Below, in pieces: positions 24,901-37,800 of a stretch of 64,000 bases of DNA. Location: assembly GCF_029227915.1 (NCBI RefSeq), contig NC_079879.1, positions 21,406,501 through 21,470,500 on the forward strand, given 5' to 3'. The stretch comes from Hydractinia symbiolongicarpus. Lineage: Eukaryota; Cnidaria; Hydrozoa; Anthoathecata; Hydractiniidae. A model generated the notes under the pieces. That model did not search any database, had not been told where the DNA came from, and saw only the letters and a list, made by a program, of their open reading frames with translations. A program made the translations under genes and the position numbers. Positions within the stretch are counted from its first letter, which is position 1; every line of letters starts with the position of its first letter.

Positions 24901-27199
24901 CAATTGAAGGATGACCATGTAACGACAGACATAGATGTTGTGGAAAAAAACTTATACCCCAGTCTGGCAAAGAAAAATACTGAAGCCAGCCAAAGTTATT
25001 GCAAAGGATTGTTAGTGCTTTTGACTATTGCCTTTGGCATTCTCTCTGCTGAAGAACTGTCAAATAAAATTCCTAAAATTACGTACTACAAACCAAATAT
25101 TCTGAAATTTAAAGGCTGTATTGTTTTGCTTTTATGAGAACTGAAGAAATAATGTTGATACCTTTTTTGTTAGACATTCATCATTCTGCTTGTTTTGATC
25201 TTGCCAGAATTCTTCTACAAGATGTTGATACGAAGTGATCAGTTGTTCGTGGATCCAAGTGTCTTTCCAGCGGACACGATAAGACTGAGTTCCATCCTTT
25301 GAAAAAACTTTTATCAGTAAAGAAAACACGTTTGTGCCATACACTATTTTAATTAATCACATTTTACAATTTTAATAAGAAAGCAAAGCATTTAGTTAAA
25401 CCTAATCTTTCTTAAACATATAAACATAGCAGTGTTTTTATTTTCAAACACAGTTTTATTGTAGCTGATGATGCTTTCTTTTTGCAAGACTCTTTTTCAC
25501 ACAAACCTTCTTCCAGGTCAAAAGATATATCATTGCTTGCATACATTGTCAACATTATTAACTTCAAATAAATTGAAATAGACTTTTAACATCAACAATG
25601 TTTTGTTGCTTTTTACAAAACTTGTAACTTATTTAGGCCACCATCGATATGTTATGTTGAACCCTCTGACAGAAGCCCGACTTACACCACATACCTTTTC
25701 AGAATTAGTGCAGCCATATTTAATTTTTTCACAAGAATTATAGGGAAATCATGTCTTGTTTTGTTGCAAAATTAAATAAAGTTAGAGATTCATGAATTAT
25801 AATATGATATGGGTATAGGATTTAATACTGATGCCCAAATGGAAACAACTGGTAGCACCATTCACTTTCGCAAAATAACTGGATTGATGTGATCCGGGTG
25901 TATTACTTGGCCAAGTATTGCAACCATTTTAATCATAAAATAGATTCCAGTAGACCTCACATTGGAAAAAAAAACATCACAGAATTAAGACATTAATCAC
26001 AAAAATAGGACGTTCTAGTCGATTTCATTTTTCCTCGACCCTGCGCAAACACCCACCTTGTTCACCAGCATTTTTGAAAAATTGTTTCTAGGGATGGCTT
26101 ATAGTCAAAACCACAAACGGAGTTGCCGGTTTGTCACTAAAGCTGTTTTTTACATAATCACCTACTTAGGCGGGTATACGCTATACTACTTTGCTGAACG
26201 AAATGGAAATAAATCCATATTATACAGTCAGGAAAAACTTTTAAATATGCTGTTAAAGTATAAATAGTATGTTACCTTGAAATTAAACGTTCAGTACAAC
26301 TTAAATAAGCGAATTACAGCATAAATATGGTGTGTTAAACTTTAAACGCTAATATACGACTTTTTTCCCTGGCTGCATTGTGTTTTGTTTTTTAATGAAA
26401 GGAATAATTTAATATGTAGCTTTGTTAATAAAACCATGTTCACTTAACGAAGAGTTTATGAGAGATAGCACGCTTTTAGCCAAGGTATAGTTTAATTTGC
26501 CTGTAGACAGCCATATTAAAATGTATACAATCAAAATAAGTGAGATTTTGCCACCTACTTAAGCGAGGGAGTTTCCTGTAAAAGCACATGTTCCCTACAT
26601 CAAACTTGATTCAAACTTCAATTTTTTGATTGGTTTAAAATAATTGGAGGTGGTCATATAAACTTGCTTCCTGGCACCAAAAAAAGATGCAAATTTCGGC
26701 TTGAGTGCTTGAATTTTGAAAAAATTTGTTTTTAACTGTTTAAATAAACGATTTACTGCTTAAATAGGATGTATCGGACGCTTAATTAGGAAGCATAGTT
26801 TATTTATACTGTGACAGCATATTTAAAAGTTTTCCCTGACTGTGTTTACTCATTTCCCAAAAAGTTCAAAACTAGTCATATTTGGTAAAGCTTGATAGCT
26901 GAATATCTTTCAAATGCAAATAGTATGTTTGACTTATTGGTATTGGAATAACTTGAATTAATACATACTGGCAAACTAAAAACTTCAACAATCTTTTCTG
27001 GTTGCAAATTGACTTCAAAATTTAAACCTTCCTTGCTGTTACAGCCTTCAAGAATAAGATGTATACTTCTTTGATCTGTGACAACATCTTCTTTTTCAGT
27101 TGTTGAATTACTCATAGATTCGTTTGATATTGCTCTATTTAGGAGTGCACTCTCAGAATTTTCTGAATTCATTTCATCTTCACGGAATTCAGCCGCCAT
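21981..27199 (-). CDS. Chromodomain-like, ten C2H2 zinc-finger nuclear protein
   Basis: Four coding exons, 26969-27199, 25162-25296, 24420-24606 and 21981-24049, join in phase to give 873 residues, probably a DNA-binding transcription regulator. Exons 1 and 2 meet to form a chromodomain-like stretch (PEKIVEVFSLP joined to DGTQSYRVRWKDTW, then YQHLVEEFWQDQ, about residues 67-113). An acidic exon and a Lys/Ser-rich basic segment follow. Next come ten fingers, nine C2H2 such as CDICGKVISNKYGLREH and one degenerate C2HC (CHKCRKYYSSKSGFYLHLKK). The C-terminal ~270 residues are rich in Gln, Asn and Thr, like an activation domain. The start MAAEFREDEMNSE was preferred, although the frame stays open upstream to a Met at 27358. 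I do not recognise a specific orthologue. Confidence 0.85.
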
Positions 27200-29587
27200 T
27201 TTAATAAAACTCCCGTAAAAGAAAGTTACGGTTACACATACGTGGATAAAATTTATATGTGTGATAATATATTTAGTGCTCACATATTCCGGAACATTGG
27301 CCACGAAACATGTCGCGTTTTTTTGTGCCTTTATGGCTTTGCATGCCCTCACTCTCATATAAACACACTGTATTCTTTTCCATTTTTAAGTTCTATTTCA
27401 AGAATTTTATCACCTTAAACCGCAAAATTTACAAAAATCATTTTTTTTTCTTTTCTTTTAAAGTTTGAATATATTATACTGTACAAGACAACTAAAATGT
27501 CCAAAAACACCCAGGGGGAGAGATATAGGAGAACCCCAGCAAAGTAATTCGATTTTTTAACAGAAATCGGCATGGGTGAGAGAAGCGGAATTACTTTCTA
27601 GTTTTTATTTACTTTTATGTGTTAAGTGCATTCCAATTCTAAATTGTATTAATAAGTGCATAAAGAGATTCAAGAACCTGAATGGACAACTTTTCAATAT
27701 GAAATCTTAAAAGTCAAGGCCATTAGCCGTATGTGTGTCGTGTGTTTTTTTTTCAGTGTCTGTTCCTTTTGTGGTATAAGTGTTTAAGATGCAAATAAAG
27801 TTCATCGAAGTGGTTACAAGTTCTTTCCAGTCTACTTCTAGGCTTTGCCCCAGGATAGACCAAGGTTCTTACCCAAGACAGGTTAAGAAAAAAAGTCATT
27901 TTTCAAACTTTTTCCAAGCAGAACGTATCCTGCAAGTAAACACTTCTTCTAACACCCCTTTTACTACTCTGTTGTTTTACATTATTAATGCTGAAAAATT
28001 TTTTTCTAAAATAATCTCACCTTTGCAGAGCTTGCATACAAAGGAAATGTCAAATTTTAACCTCCTGCAATACCACCAAACTTCTTATGTACCCTGTACT
28101 TAAAAGTCTGTCAATGTTATGATGTCATAAATGTCTATGACATTAGGTTTTCAACTTTTGTGTCTACATTATAGGTGTAGAAGAAAAATAACTTGATTTG
28201 GTTTTTTTGCATTATTTTCTAAGCAGGTATGTGTTTCTCTCCCATGCTTGTTGTGTAACATGACTCAAAAAATGCGATAACAAAAAAATATTTGTTGTAT
28301 GGACATTGGAAATCAAAAGAATATATACATATTTTAAGAATAAAATGATCTAAAGCTAATTATATTTTTTTTGTTAAATGTGTTTGATATTATCATAAGA
28401 CTTAAAATATTAGTCTTATTGTGGGGTTGAGCAAAATTAGGGGGGGGGGGGTAGAAAGGGGTAAAAAGGGTGGGGTTGCTAATAAACCGACTGAATGACC
28501 TGCATTTGAACTGTCTTTTGTTGAAAATTTGTTTGTTCTCTTCAAAGAATTGAGTCTGCGGTGCTTGCTCTGACTTGTTTATTTATATATCTAATTCATG
28601 TTTCCGGAGAAAAAGTCATTTGAAGTTAACAATCATGAAAAGTTTCAACAAACTCAGTAAACTAAGCTTTGCAACTTTCAAAATTGACAATCTTATTAAA
28701 TTAGAGAAACTTAATGCATTAGAGATTTTGTGGAAAATACCAGGTATTTTTAGTCACTTTTGGTGACTACAAAAGGCAGACAAAGTAGACAAATGGAATT
28801 AGCAAGAGCACAATTTAATTTGCTAGAACATTTCTAACAATTTGTTGTAAGTAGGTTACATATAAACAAAAAAATGCTTTCTGATGTCTTTGATTGTGAG
28901 TTCAAATTAATAGGGTGTTTGCATTACATATCCATTGCAGGATGAAGATAATAGCCTGACCTCAAAGTAATAGGGGGCTTACTCCTAAAATAAGAAGTTA
29001 ACGTTCCTAATAATAGGGGAGGGTTGTTTTGAAAATGGAGGTTCTGACCCCTCTGCCAACTACTAAAAAATAATATTTGCAGAGTCAGCTTTTTTCTACC
29101 ACAGTCATTTTTCTTAAAAATCTGGAAAGTCATGTGAGTCATGCGGAAAACTCCTTTTCTGTCCAACTTAACTGTTAAAAGTTGTGCTTGTACTTTGAAA
29201 TTTTCATTCTTCTTCCTAGATATTGTGCAAAATATTTAATAGTGGGAGCTTGAAAAAGTTCTTTTAATTCAATTTTTCTGTGTTTTTGTTTTTCTATATG
29301 CTGTTTGTGTCGCAAATAAGAGTACAGAATTTTGTTTGCATCTAGTGTTAAGTGGCAAAGCATTAAATGTCACAAATCTGAAAATATTTGAATGCTATAT
29401 GTTGTGCTTTGTTCACATGATTTCAGTAAGTAATATTTATTCTATTTTTATATTTAGGTAATTAATTGGTCTGGTTTTTCCAGTTAAGTTAAACCGTGAT
29501 TTTTTTTATTGAATAAGGCTTTTTTCTGAAGTTGCCCCCTGTGCATTAGCACTCGTGTTTTCTTAAGATTCTTTTGAATCGAAAGAA
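27200..29587. other. Intergenic region between divergent zinc-finger gene and PNISR
   Basis: About 2.4 kb with no supported gene. It contains a G10-11 tract near 28440 and otherwise AT-rich sequence. The open frames here lack family resemblance or splice support. Promoters of both neighbours are expected here, but no motif was identified. Confidence 0.5.
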
Positions 29588-32500
29588 ATGTGGAATTCTG
29601 GTCAGCAGCCACCTGCTTGGGGGTGGCCACCAAATCTTAATTATCAGTATAGTCACCAGCAAGGTTAGTTAATTTTGATGGATCTTAGGAAAAACTCACA
29701 TCGTAATTTGTCTCAAGTACATTGATTTTTTTAACCTTTTCCATCTAAACCCAATTTAGTCGATCCTAGTCAAGGTTGGGCTGCAGCTGCAGCATTATGG
29801 GCACAACAAAGACAACTCCAAGAGCAATATCAAAATGGTGGTGTATCTTCACCATCAAATGTAAAGCCTCCTGAACCACCTGGACCTCCACCAGCGATGC
29901 CACCATTACCACCCATGCCATCCAGTAACTCTGTAGAAGTTCATGACTACATGCATGGAAAAACTGCAGTACCACCAACAGAAGTTGTGGACTACCAGCA
30001 TGGGCGAGTGGCAGAGCCTGTCCATGGAGATGTTATTGACTATAACCATGGAAAACCAGAAAGTGTGTCCGAGCAGAATTGGGCCCATGGCAATGACACA
30101 TGGCAGCAACCTTCACATCCTCCTCCAGGAAATTATTATAACAATGAACAATGGGGTAACGAGTATGCCAACTACTATGATTCTGCCCCACCAGAAACAG
30201 AACAAAGGTTATATCACCAAAGTGATGAGAACGTCAGCAATAATATTCAACCGAAGCATGGGTTGTCAACTGATTTTCACAAGTCTACAGGGCACTATAA
30301 CAAAGCAGATTCTAAACATCTTCATGTGTTGCAAAACATTTCTGGTAATAGCTCACCAGGTATGAACATCAACTAGCAATTACGAGTTCAAACTCTATCT
30401 GACTGTAATCCTTGTATATAATGCTATTACCAATAATTCCTTAGGTTTCTTATATTTGCTCCTTTCTTTTTAGATGCAGCAGCGCTTGCAAAGAAAACAA
30501 AAACTCTTCCACTGTGGCTACGACAGGGCCTTGAAAAACTAGAAAAAGACAAAAATAAGCCCACCAGCGAGAAGACAGATAATTTAAGTTCGAAATCTGA
30601 TAGTTTGCCAACTTCTCCAGCAAAAGAAAAAATGGTTTGTGTAAAATTATTGTGCACCTAAGTCGAATAGTTTTTTATCTTTTCATCTCTTCTATGGAAT
30701 GATATGCTTTCCCACATATTTTGTTTGTTTATTGGCAAAGCAGTGACTGATATTAAGTTGTTTTTTTATGTAGAATGATTCAGAAGTTGAGCGAGAGCAA
30801 AACAGTGTAGTAGATAGTGATGAAGAAGAACAAGAAGACACGCGTCGTCACAAGCAAGACCGACATCGCGTTAGACGAAGTCCCTCTGTGGAGCACAATG
30901 AATACAGTAAAGCTTCTTCCGAGGACGAGTCTGAAGAGGAAGATGAAGTAGAAAAGCAAAGAAAGTTGGTATGGCCATCTTCTGTTGTAAAAAAAAACTG
31001 ATGTGCATGTTTTTCTTTTAAATTTACAGGCTTCTTTTAGAGTTAGTTTTGTGTGCGTGCATGAGGGAGAGAAAATGTTTTAAATGAAATGTGTTGCCTT
31101 GCAGATGTTGAAAATAAAAACGTGGATGACAGAAATCCTTTTAGGCGTAACAAATGCCAGTGTAAAGGAAATATGCCATGATGTTTATTTTGAAATCAAG
31201 AAATCAGGTGTGTATTTTAATTGCGTCGAAAATAAAGTACCCTGTACAAGTAGGTACTTGTAGAGGGTAAAATTAATTATGTGTTGAGGGTAAAATAAAA
31301 TTTTGCTGGTAACTAAATACTATGTGCTCTGCAAAAGATTTCCCGTCTTTGTTAAAACACACACAAAAAACAACAACTTTGTCTGTGTGTGAAAAAGAGA
31401 ATCGTTCTTTTATAACATTTCTTGTTAATCTTTTAAGCCGACTAGAAAAGTATGGGAAATATGTGAAAAAATATAGGATAGAAGACAGATAAAATGATTT
31501 TAACTATCTAAAGAACAATTTTTTTACTGTGTGCTGATACATCCCGGGTTTTTTTCAGTGAAAGTTAAAGCGAAACAACTGAGAAGATCTGGTGGATTAG
31601 ATGCGTTACGCATGGCTAGTTTAGGTAGGTTTGGTTCTTTCAATTTTGTGTTTGACTAGAAAGTATACGAAATAAAAATATATGATGTGAACTTACTGTC
31701 TGTTTAGGAGATGAAGATTCTGCCAGTAGTGAAGATGATCAAGATAAGGAGGAAGAACAAGACAAACGTAAATCTTTAAAAGAGAAAAGAAAAGAAATAC
31801 GTACTCAGAATGCTGGGGATCTCTTTACGGAAAAGCGAACTGATAAATCGGATCGCTTTTTAGAACTGCAAGAGGGTGAACGTCGACTTAAGCGAGAAGA
31901 ACAGCCGAAGAGTTACGAAGTTAACGACTTGAGGCCTCATGAACAAAGAGAACAGAAAGTAGAAAAGAATAATTCAGGAACCAGAAGCAGGAGACGTTCC
32001 TCTCACGAAGAGGCTAACAACAGCGGAAACGACAGTAGTTCAGAGAGTGTAAGTAGGAGTGAGTCATCCGACAGTGAGAGAGAGAGAAGGAGAAAGAAAT
32101 CCAAAAGGCGTCGATCACGTTCTGAAAGCGAGTCTCCACCGAAAAAGTCTCGCAAGAAATCGAAACGGCGCGGACGAGAAAGTTCTTCGAGTGATTCAGA
32201 ACGCCGAAAGAGAAAGAAAAAACGTAAAAACCGAGGCTCTTCTTCGGATTACGACAGCGACAATTCGTCTTCGACAACCAAAAAGAGGTCAAGGGGTAAG
32301 AAGCATAAACACAAAGCCCGATCTTCTTCCAGGTAAAAAGATATTTTGTCGTTACTTTTCTTCCAAAGCCAACCCGATTGTTGTTGGACGACAGGATCAC
32401 GGTTTGCGAGTTTACAAACTGGTGGATTGCTGTCCCTGTGTTTCTACACTTTATGTTATAAGCAACACTGCTAATATTACACCTTTTCCTGCAAATTACA

Positions 32501-32734
32501 CCCTGTGATGAATTGAGGCATGCAGGTCTTCGCGTTTTGTGTCGATCTATTACCCTGTGCATCTGCGCATGAAGGGAATAGTTGATCGAAATTTACTTAA
32601 AATTTTTAACTTTTACATGGCTGACATTAATGACGGGTAAAGTAACGTTCAACATTTACTTGCACCATGTATTTTATACACATCACTGTGTAATTTATTA
32701 AAGGTCTCCACGACGTTATAAAAGAAAGCGTTAG
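29588..32734 (+). CDS. PNISR: PNISR-like arginine/serine-rich nuclear protein, complete
   Basis: This is an SR-like nuclear-speckle protein linked to RNA processing. Coding exons 29588-29663, 29760-30359, 30474-30634, 30774-30968, 31105-31207, 31559-31624, 31708-32332 and 32704-32734 join in phase to give 618 residues. The N-terminus is Trp/Gln/Pro-rich (MWNSGQQPPAWGWPPNLN, then WAAAAALWAQQRQLQEQY), followed by a Pro-rich run and a YNHG/YQHG-type repeat (DYMHGK, DYQHGR, DYNHGK). The core KTLPLWLRQGLEKLEKDK is the family hallmark. Acidic and RS/RK-rich low-complexity stretches fill the end, closing with RSPRRYKRKR. The last 10 codons are on a tiny exon. The length is shorter than the ~800-residue vertebrate protein. 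Confidence 0.88.
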
Positions 32735-33202
32735 AGCACCTGGGAGAAGGTAAGTACAGCTGCGTAAAAAGCGAAAGACCCTCCACCGTGGTTGTTGGAA
32801 TTCATGGGCAAAGGTTAAACAAATTAGCGATTACAAGATGGCATCCGTGGTAGATTCGGCTGAGAAATCGTGCCGTTAGTTATATAAGCTGGTTTCTAGT
32901 CCTAAGTTAAAAGCAACAAAAGAGTTTAAACAGTCTAGTTTCCAGTACTTTTGTATTTCGTGTATACATGCATATACATGGTGATCAACCTTCCCCAACT
33001 CTACGTTCCTCGTTGAACTGCAATCTTTTTTCTGTTGTTTTGTCCGTGATAAGATGTAAAACTGGCTGATTTTCGCGTCACTAACAAGCAGAAAGGATAA
33101 CTTTTTGGTGTGGTGCTGGGTGGGGTCGTCTAGTATAAATTTCAAAAACATCTTCATTCTTATCACAAGTCCCCACTCTTCCCAAGAATCCTTTATTGTT
33201 AA

Positions 33203-33208
33203 AATAAA
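33203..33208 (+). terminator. Candidate PNISR poly(A) signal
   Basis: AATAAA about 470 bases past the PNISR stop. Placement is plausible but untested. Confidence 0.3.
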
Positions 33209-34268
33209 AAAATAATTTAATTTGAACAAGTGAAGAAGTACTGGTTACTAGTGTGCAACGGAATAATATTCGAACTGGTCAAATGTTGTGAAAGTGTGCT
33301 GTAATATTGTTCAAGAAATGTTAGAAATCGGTTTATGTATATAGCTGCGATGTGTATTTTTACATAGCTTCTAATTTTGTAGATAAAAAAAAACATAAAA
33401 GAAATTTTTACAATTTTCACTGTTGTTGTTTTTTGCTTCTTGAGTGAACCTTCATTTTTTTTTTTTTCTTTGCTTTTTTTCTGTAGTTGTTTTTCCACTT
33501 TTGTGTTTTAAAGTAAACATTCATGAAAGGTTAGGTGGAAGTTTTGACAAAAATGTGTACAAAAAAAAAGTAAAACATTGAAGATTGGAATTTCAAAAGG
33601 CTAAAACCTATGTTACAAATTTCTGCGAATTAAAGCCGTAATGATTTAAATTAGCATGCCAAGCGCTTCTCATTTTTTAACATGGCGCTAAATTAAGAGA
33701 TTTTGCTAAAGAAAAAAACATGTTTGTTTTTTAATAGGCATATAAAACAGTTCCCGAACAGCTACCATTGATAAACAACACAACTAAAGGAGAAATATGT
33801 AAGATTAGAATTTAAACAGAAGAAAAGAAATAAGTTTATAAAAAGAACAGTACACTAGACCATGAAAAAAATGTTGTTTATTTATCGTCAGTTACTTGCT
33901 TGTGAGAGAGGAACATTTGAAAGATGCTGAGTCAATTCATTACTGCACTTGTAATTCTTTTCTTCAATAATTCCAAATTGGCTACATTAACTTGTGTGGA
34001 ATATTTTGACGATAACACGCTATAACAACAAGTCATGCGCACAAGAATATTTAACTTTGCAATTAAGATTGTTCTTACATTTTTTCACAGCATCGTCCAA
34101 TCTAGTACTCAGGGCATTTTGCGTTTTTAATGATCTATTTTGTGTAAAGTAGTGTGTGAAACTTGGTATGAATGATTTTTAGTCTACTCGGAGAAATTTG
34201 TTTTTGACTTTTTACCGACAACCTGTGTCCACACTTTTCCTTTGCTAAAGCTAAAAGTGAAAATTGCA

Positions 34269-35249
34269 ACCCCTTGTTACACCAGGATATGTCGCAATCA
34301 ACGTGAAATGTCTCAATCAACGGTAAATGTCGCAACGTCGCCGGTAAATGTCGCAAGTCAACAGTAAATGTCGCAAACCCAACGGTAAATGTCGCAAATA
34401 ATATTGTGTCTCGAACGTTAAATCAACAGTCACCGTCGCACAGAAATTCACAATTAACAGTAAATGTCGCAATTTTTTTTTCATGGTTTCAAACTTTTTT
34501 TTGATTAAATAACATTAATTTAAATATCACTTGACTATAAAGAAAGAATAAACCACCTGCACCTTTCATAATAATGCTCAATGTGAGTTTTGCATCATAA
34601 ATTTTGAATAGCGGCGCATGTCCCTATTGTTAAAGAACTATCTTTTGAACTTTCAAACTGTTGCGAGTTTTGATTGCCTTGAAATTAGATGTGCTGCAGA
34701 AGATTACAGAGAGTGTTCATATTACTGTCAGCATAGAAATATTTTTCAATCGTATTTAATTAACTTGGCGTTTTTAACCGGACTGAATTTAGGACTTTAA
34801 TTTAAAGGACACCAACAATATTAGATACTTGTGAATCGTGCATCCTTGAAACGATAAAGACGCTTATTTTGGAGGCGCGTCTGCTGTTAATGAGAGGACC
34901 ATAAAAGCTCTTACCGAGGAAGAGTATAATATTTTAGTACGGATAATAACTAACTGTTTTGAAACACCAGTAGTTGATCGAACGGCACTGCAGAAGTCCA
35001 TAATAAGAAAATTCCTTCCCTCATTGATACTTATGTTGTAGAACATTTTGAGAGTAATATGGTAATTTCTATCTGTGCGACATTTACCGTTGATTAGCTA
35101 TTTTGGTGCGAAATTTGCTGTTGCGACATATACCGTTGGGTTTGCGACATTTACTGTTGACTTGCGACATTTACCGGCAACGTTGCGACATTTACTGTGG
35201 ATTGCGACATATCACGTTGATTGCGACATATCCTGGTGTAACACCCCTT
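34269..35249. mobile_element. 967-bp non-autonomous TIR DNA transposon with 20-bp subterminal repeats
   Basis: The element spans 34276-35242, with ends GTTACACCAGGATATGTCGC and its inverse. It is flanked by a 7-bp direct repeat ACCCCTT at 34269-34275 and 35243-35249. Both ends (about 200 and 180 bases) are built of tandem units such as CAACGGTAAATGTCGCAA in opposite orientation. The interior includes a short plus-strand open stretch around 34870-35040, about 55 codons with NERTIKALTEEEYNILVRI. It could be a remnant of a coding region, but no transposase motif is visible. Confidence 0.8.
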
Positions 35250-36369
35250 AAAGGAAAAATAATAACAAAATATATAGTAATTCATTTAACTTTTTGTGTT
35301 TAGCAATAATTTGGTTGGTCCCGAACCAAAAGCGTAAGTTAACAGACTTATTAAATTTTATTTTTGAATTGAATTAGGTTGTGGACATTGGTGTTTGAGT
35401 CAACCATGTTTCTAGCTCCTGTTGTCTCTTTTTTGTACTGGGAATATGTTCGTCTCCACTGTCCCGAGGTATAAGACACAACAGGCGCTTGGAGCGATGT
35501 TGCGTTTAGTATATTTATGTCAAAAATTAGTTAAGGCGGATTTCTGAAGATACTTGATGAGTATATCATAGTATGTGACAATCCGCCAAAATTAAGTCAA
35601 AAATTTCATTGATTGGTTGCAATGGTCACCAGTTGCTTCAATAAGTATAGGTAAAATATGATATTTTGCTGCTCGACGCCTAACCAAATAACTGAATAAC
35701 GTTTTTTGGCCGCGTATGTGTTCCTCAAGGGACAGGTGCGTGGATTAAGTGAAGGGCATTTTCGCAATACTGACTTGTCTTCCAGAGAACTGATGCGGTA
35801 TTTTTTATACGAAAGAAAAGCTAAAACAGGGCGAAACAGGCAATATCTGGACAAAATAACTGAAAGAAAAAACTTTGATTTGAAAATCGATTTCATTTAA
35901 ACACTAGGTGGCACTAATGCCTGCAATGACAGAGGAAATTGTAAAGTGTGTGTGTTTCGATCTTGAGAATTCTTGATTCGCGTGGATTCCGAACTTAAAC
36001 GGCAAAAAAACTTGCTTAAAGATTATTTTATGGACATTCTTGACTTGTGCATCAACAAAAGGCGTACGGTAGCACTATTTTGACCTGTAAAACACCAAAT
36101 ACCTAAGACCTTAAGTGTTAAGTCTAATTGATGACGATTAAACTCTGACGAGTTCACTTAGGAAGGTGCATCGTTAAGACAGCTTTCTGACTACGTGTGG
36201 AACACCACATTTAATATTTAGAACTGTCATATATTGTCTTAGGAGTCCCTAAAATATCATATAGCTATTGCAAAGAATTAAACATCGACGGAGGGGCAAG
36301 AAAGCTGTATAAAAAATTTTTGCTATGGGCGTTGCTATGCACTTATATTTGCGGTTGGTTGGAAAAATT

Positions 36370-36405
36370 GCCAGATCTGTCATAAGTGCCAGATCTGTCA
36401 TAAGC
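36370..36405. repeat. Tandem 18-bp duplication
   Basis: GCCAGATCTGTCATAAG occurs twice back to back (36370-36387 and 36388-36405). A minor local duplication. Confidence 0.7.
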
Positions 36406-37054
36406 ATTACTTGCCACGGTATTCGAATTTGCTGTCAGAAAACAAGTAAAAGACAATTCTTGGAATTAAGACATTTTTTCTAGGGGAACCGCCTTAAGAA
36501 CGGAACGATTGGTGTAAAGAAATAGCTGTATTCAAATTAAATTGTTCCCAGGGATTTTTGCCGTCTTCTCTCATATCAAAAAGCGTCACAGCAAGATCTT
36601 GTTGTTTATGTTCTACGACTTGTTGTTTATGTCGTCGCTGTGCTTCTTTACACGAGCTCAAAGGTTTAAGCTGTAAAGCATAGCGAGAAGAGAGTTTTTC
36701 TGGCGCTACCATCTACGACAACTACCATTTACGACGAAATTGGCTTCTTTTCTCAGTATACGACTAGTAGCATTTTTCTAGATCAGAAATATCATAAATG
36801 CATATTTTTGAATAAGCAAATCAAAATTCAAAATCAGGTTAAGAGAGTGCTCACGTTATGCTTATTTGGAAAAACTTAAAATTGCACATTGTCTTATGGG
36901 ATAAGATGAAATGGTCCTTTTTTTACCCTTAAAAGAACAGCAACAAAACTAAAGGTCTAATTACACAAGACAAGTTTAGACAGTATAATGGTGTTAAATA
37001 AGTCTTATTACGTAAAAAAAATTAGAAAAGTCTGTGTCTAAATCAAAACACCGC

Positions 37055-37150
37055 AACCTCGTCCAAGGGTTCTTCGACGCCTATGATATTCTGATGGGAC
37101 AGGCTGTCTATAATATTCTGATACTATAGACGTAGAAGAGCCCTGGGAAG
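37055..37150. repeat. Hairpin repeat, CCCAGGG/GAGGTT family
   Basis: AACCTCGTCCAAGGGTTCTT at the left is inverted as GAAGAGCCCTGGGAA at the right. Two ATATTCTGAT-containing direct repeats lie between. A degraded copy of the family seen best at 37934-38012. Confidence 0.55.
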
Positions 37151-37800
37151 AAAACACACATCAGAAGGATTCACTATGGCTGGAAAAAATGTTTAGCATA
37201 TAGTTTTAAAAATTTCAAATTCCCTTATCTAAACCTATATACGTTATAAAAAAACATGTACTGAAATAAGGCAGTAACAATGACGTACCATTTACATAAC
37301 ATCTAGTGGGATCAGCCTAAATAATTTGCCCACACGATTTGAATTGCAATACGAAGAGTTTATATCATTAACCCTAACAACTATTATATATTCCTTTTAA
37401 AACATTTTTTGTATTCCATTTTTAAAATCTATATCATAGTTACGCGACTTCTATATTCCCTGCAGTTTGTATCCCTGAGAAATTTTGTCTTATATAGTCC
37501 TTGTAATCTCCTCCACAGAGCTCTTTCGTTTGTAACTTTATTGAAAGAGCAGCTGTTGTAAATAACAAGTCCTCATAATTTACACTATTTATTGCCTATT
37601 GATTACAACGTTTTACTATTGGGGGAAGGGTTTTATGTGTTCAGAACGTTATATAAAGAATATTGTTAAAACAGTGCGATGAAGAACATGGGGGATATCT
37701 ATAATTCTATGTATTTTTGAGTTAGACTTTGCTAGCACTCTTAAAAATCTAGAAAGTTGATGTTTCTACAAACTTTACAACAAGCATAAACTATTCCAAT

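Larger units (their letters stand above)
32735..37800. other. Gene-poor interval between PNISR and the FAM167-like gene
   Basis: Outside the PNISR 3' region, the identifiable content is a TIR element (34269-35249), a half hairpin repeat near 36546, a tandem 18-bp duplication (36370-36405) and a hairpin repeat (37055-37150). At 35410-35500 an inverted pair (CTCCTGTTGTCTC and GACACAACAGGCGC) looks like another short hairpin insertion. Open frames are short and unrelated to families I know. Confidence 0.5.

Noticed and set aside
26876-27358. Longer N-terminus for the zinc-finger protein starting at 27358
   Set aside because: The frame is open, but the extra residues look like translated 5' UTR; MAAEFREDE is the more plausible start.
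29906-30365. Alternative frames over PNISR exon 2
   Set aside because: Met-rich and His-rich products arise from the other reading frames of a Gln/Pro-coding exon. The PNISR frame has splice and homology support.
32059-32508. Plus-strand frame MSHPTVREREG over the PNISR RS region
   Set aside because: An out-of-frame reading of the repetitive RS-coding exon; it ignores the GT donor at 32333.
35706-35900. 64-codon plus-strand frame (MAAYVFLKGQVRGLSE)
   Set aside because: The opposite strand is equally open here. There is no homology and no splice context.
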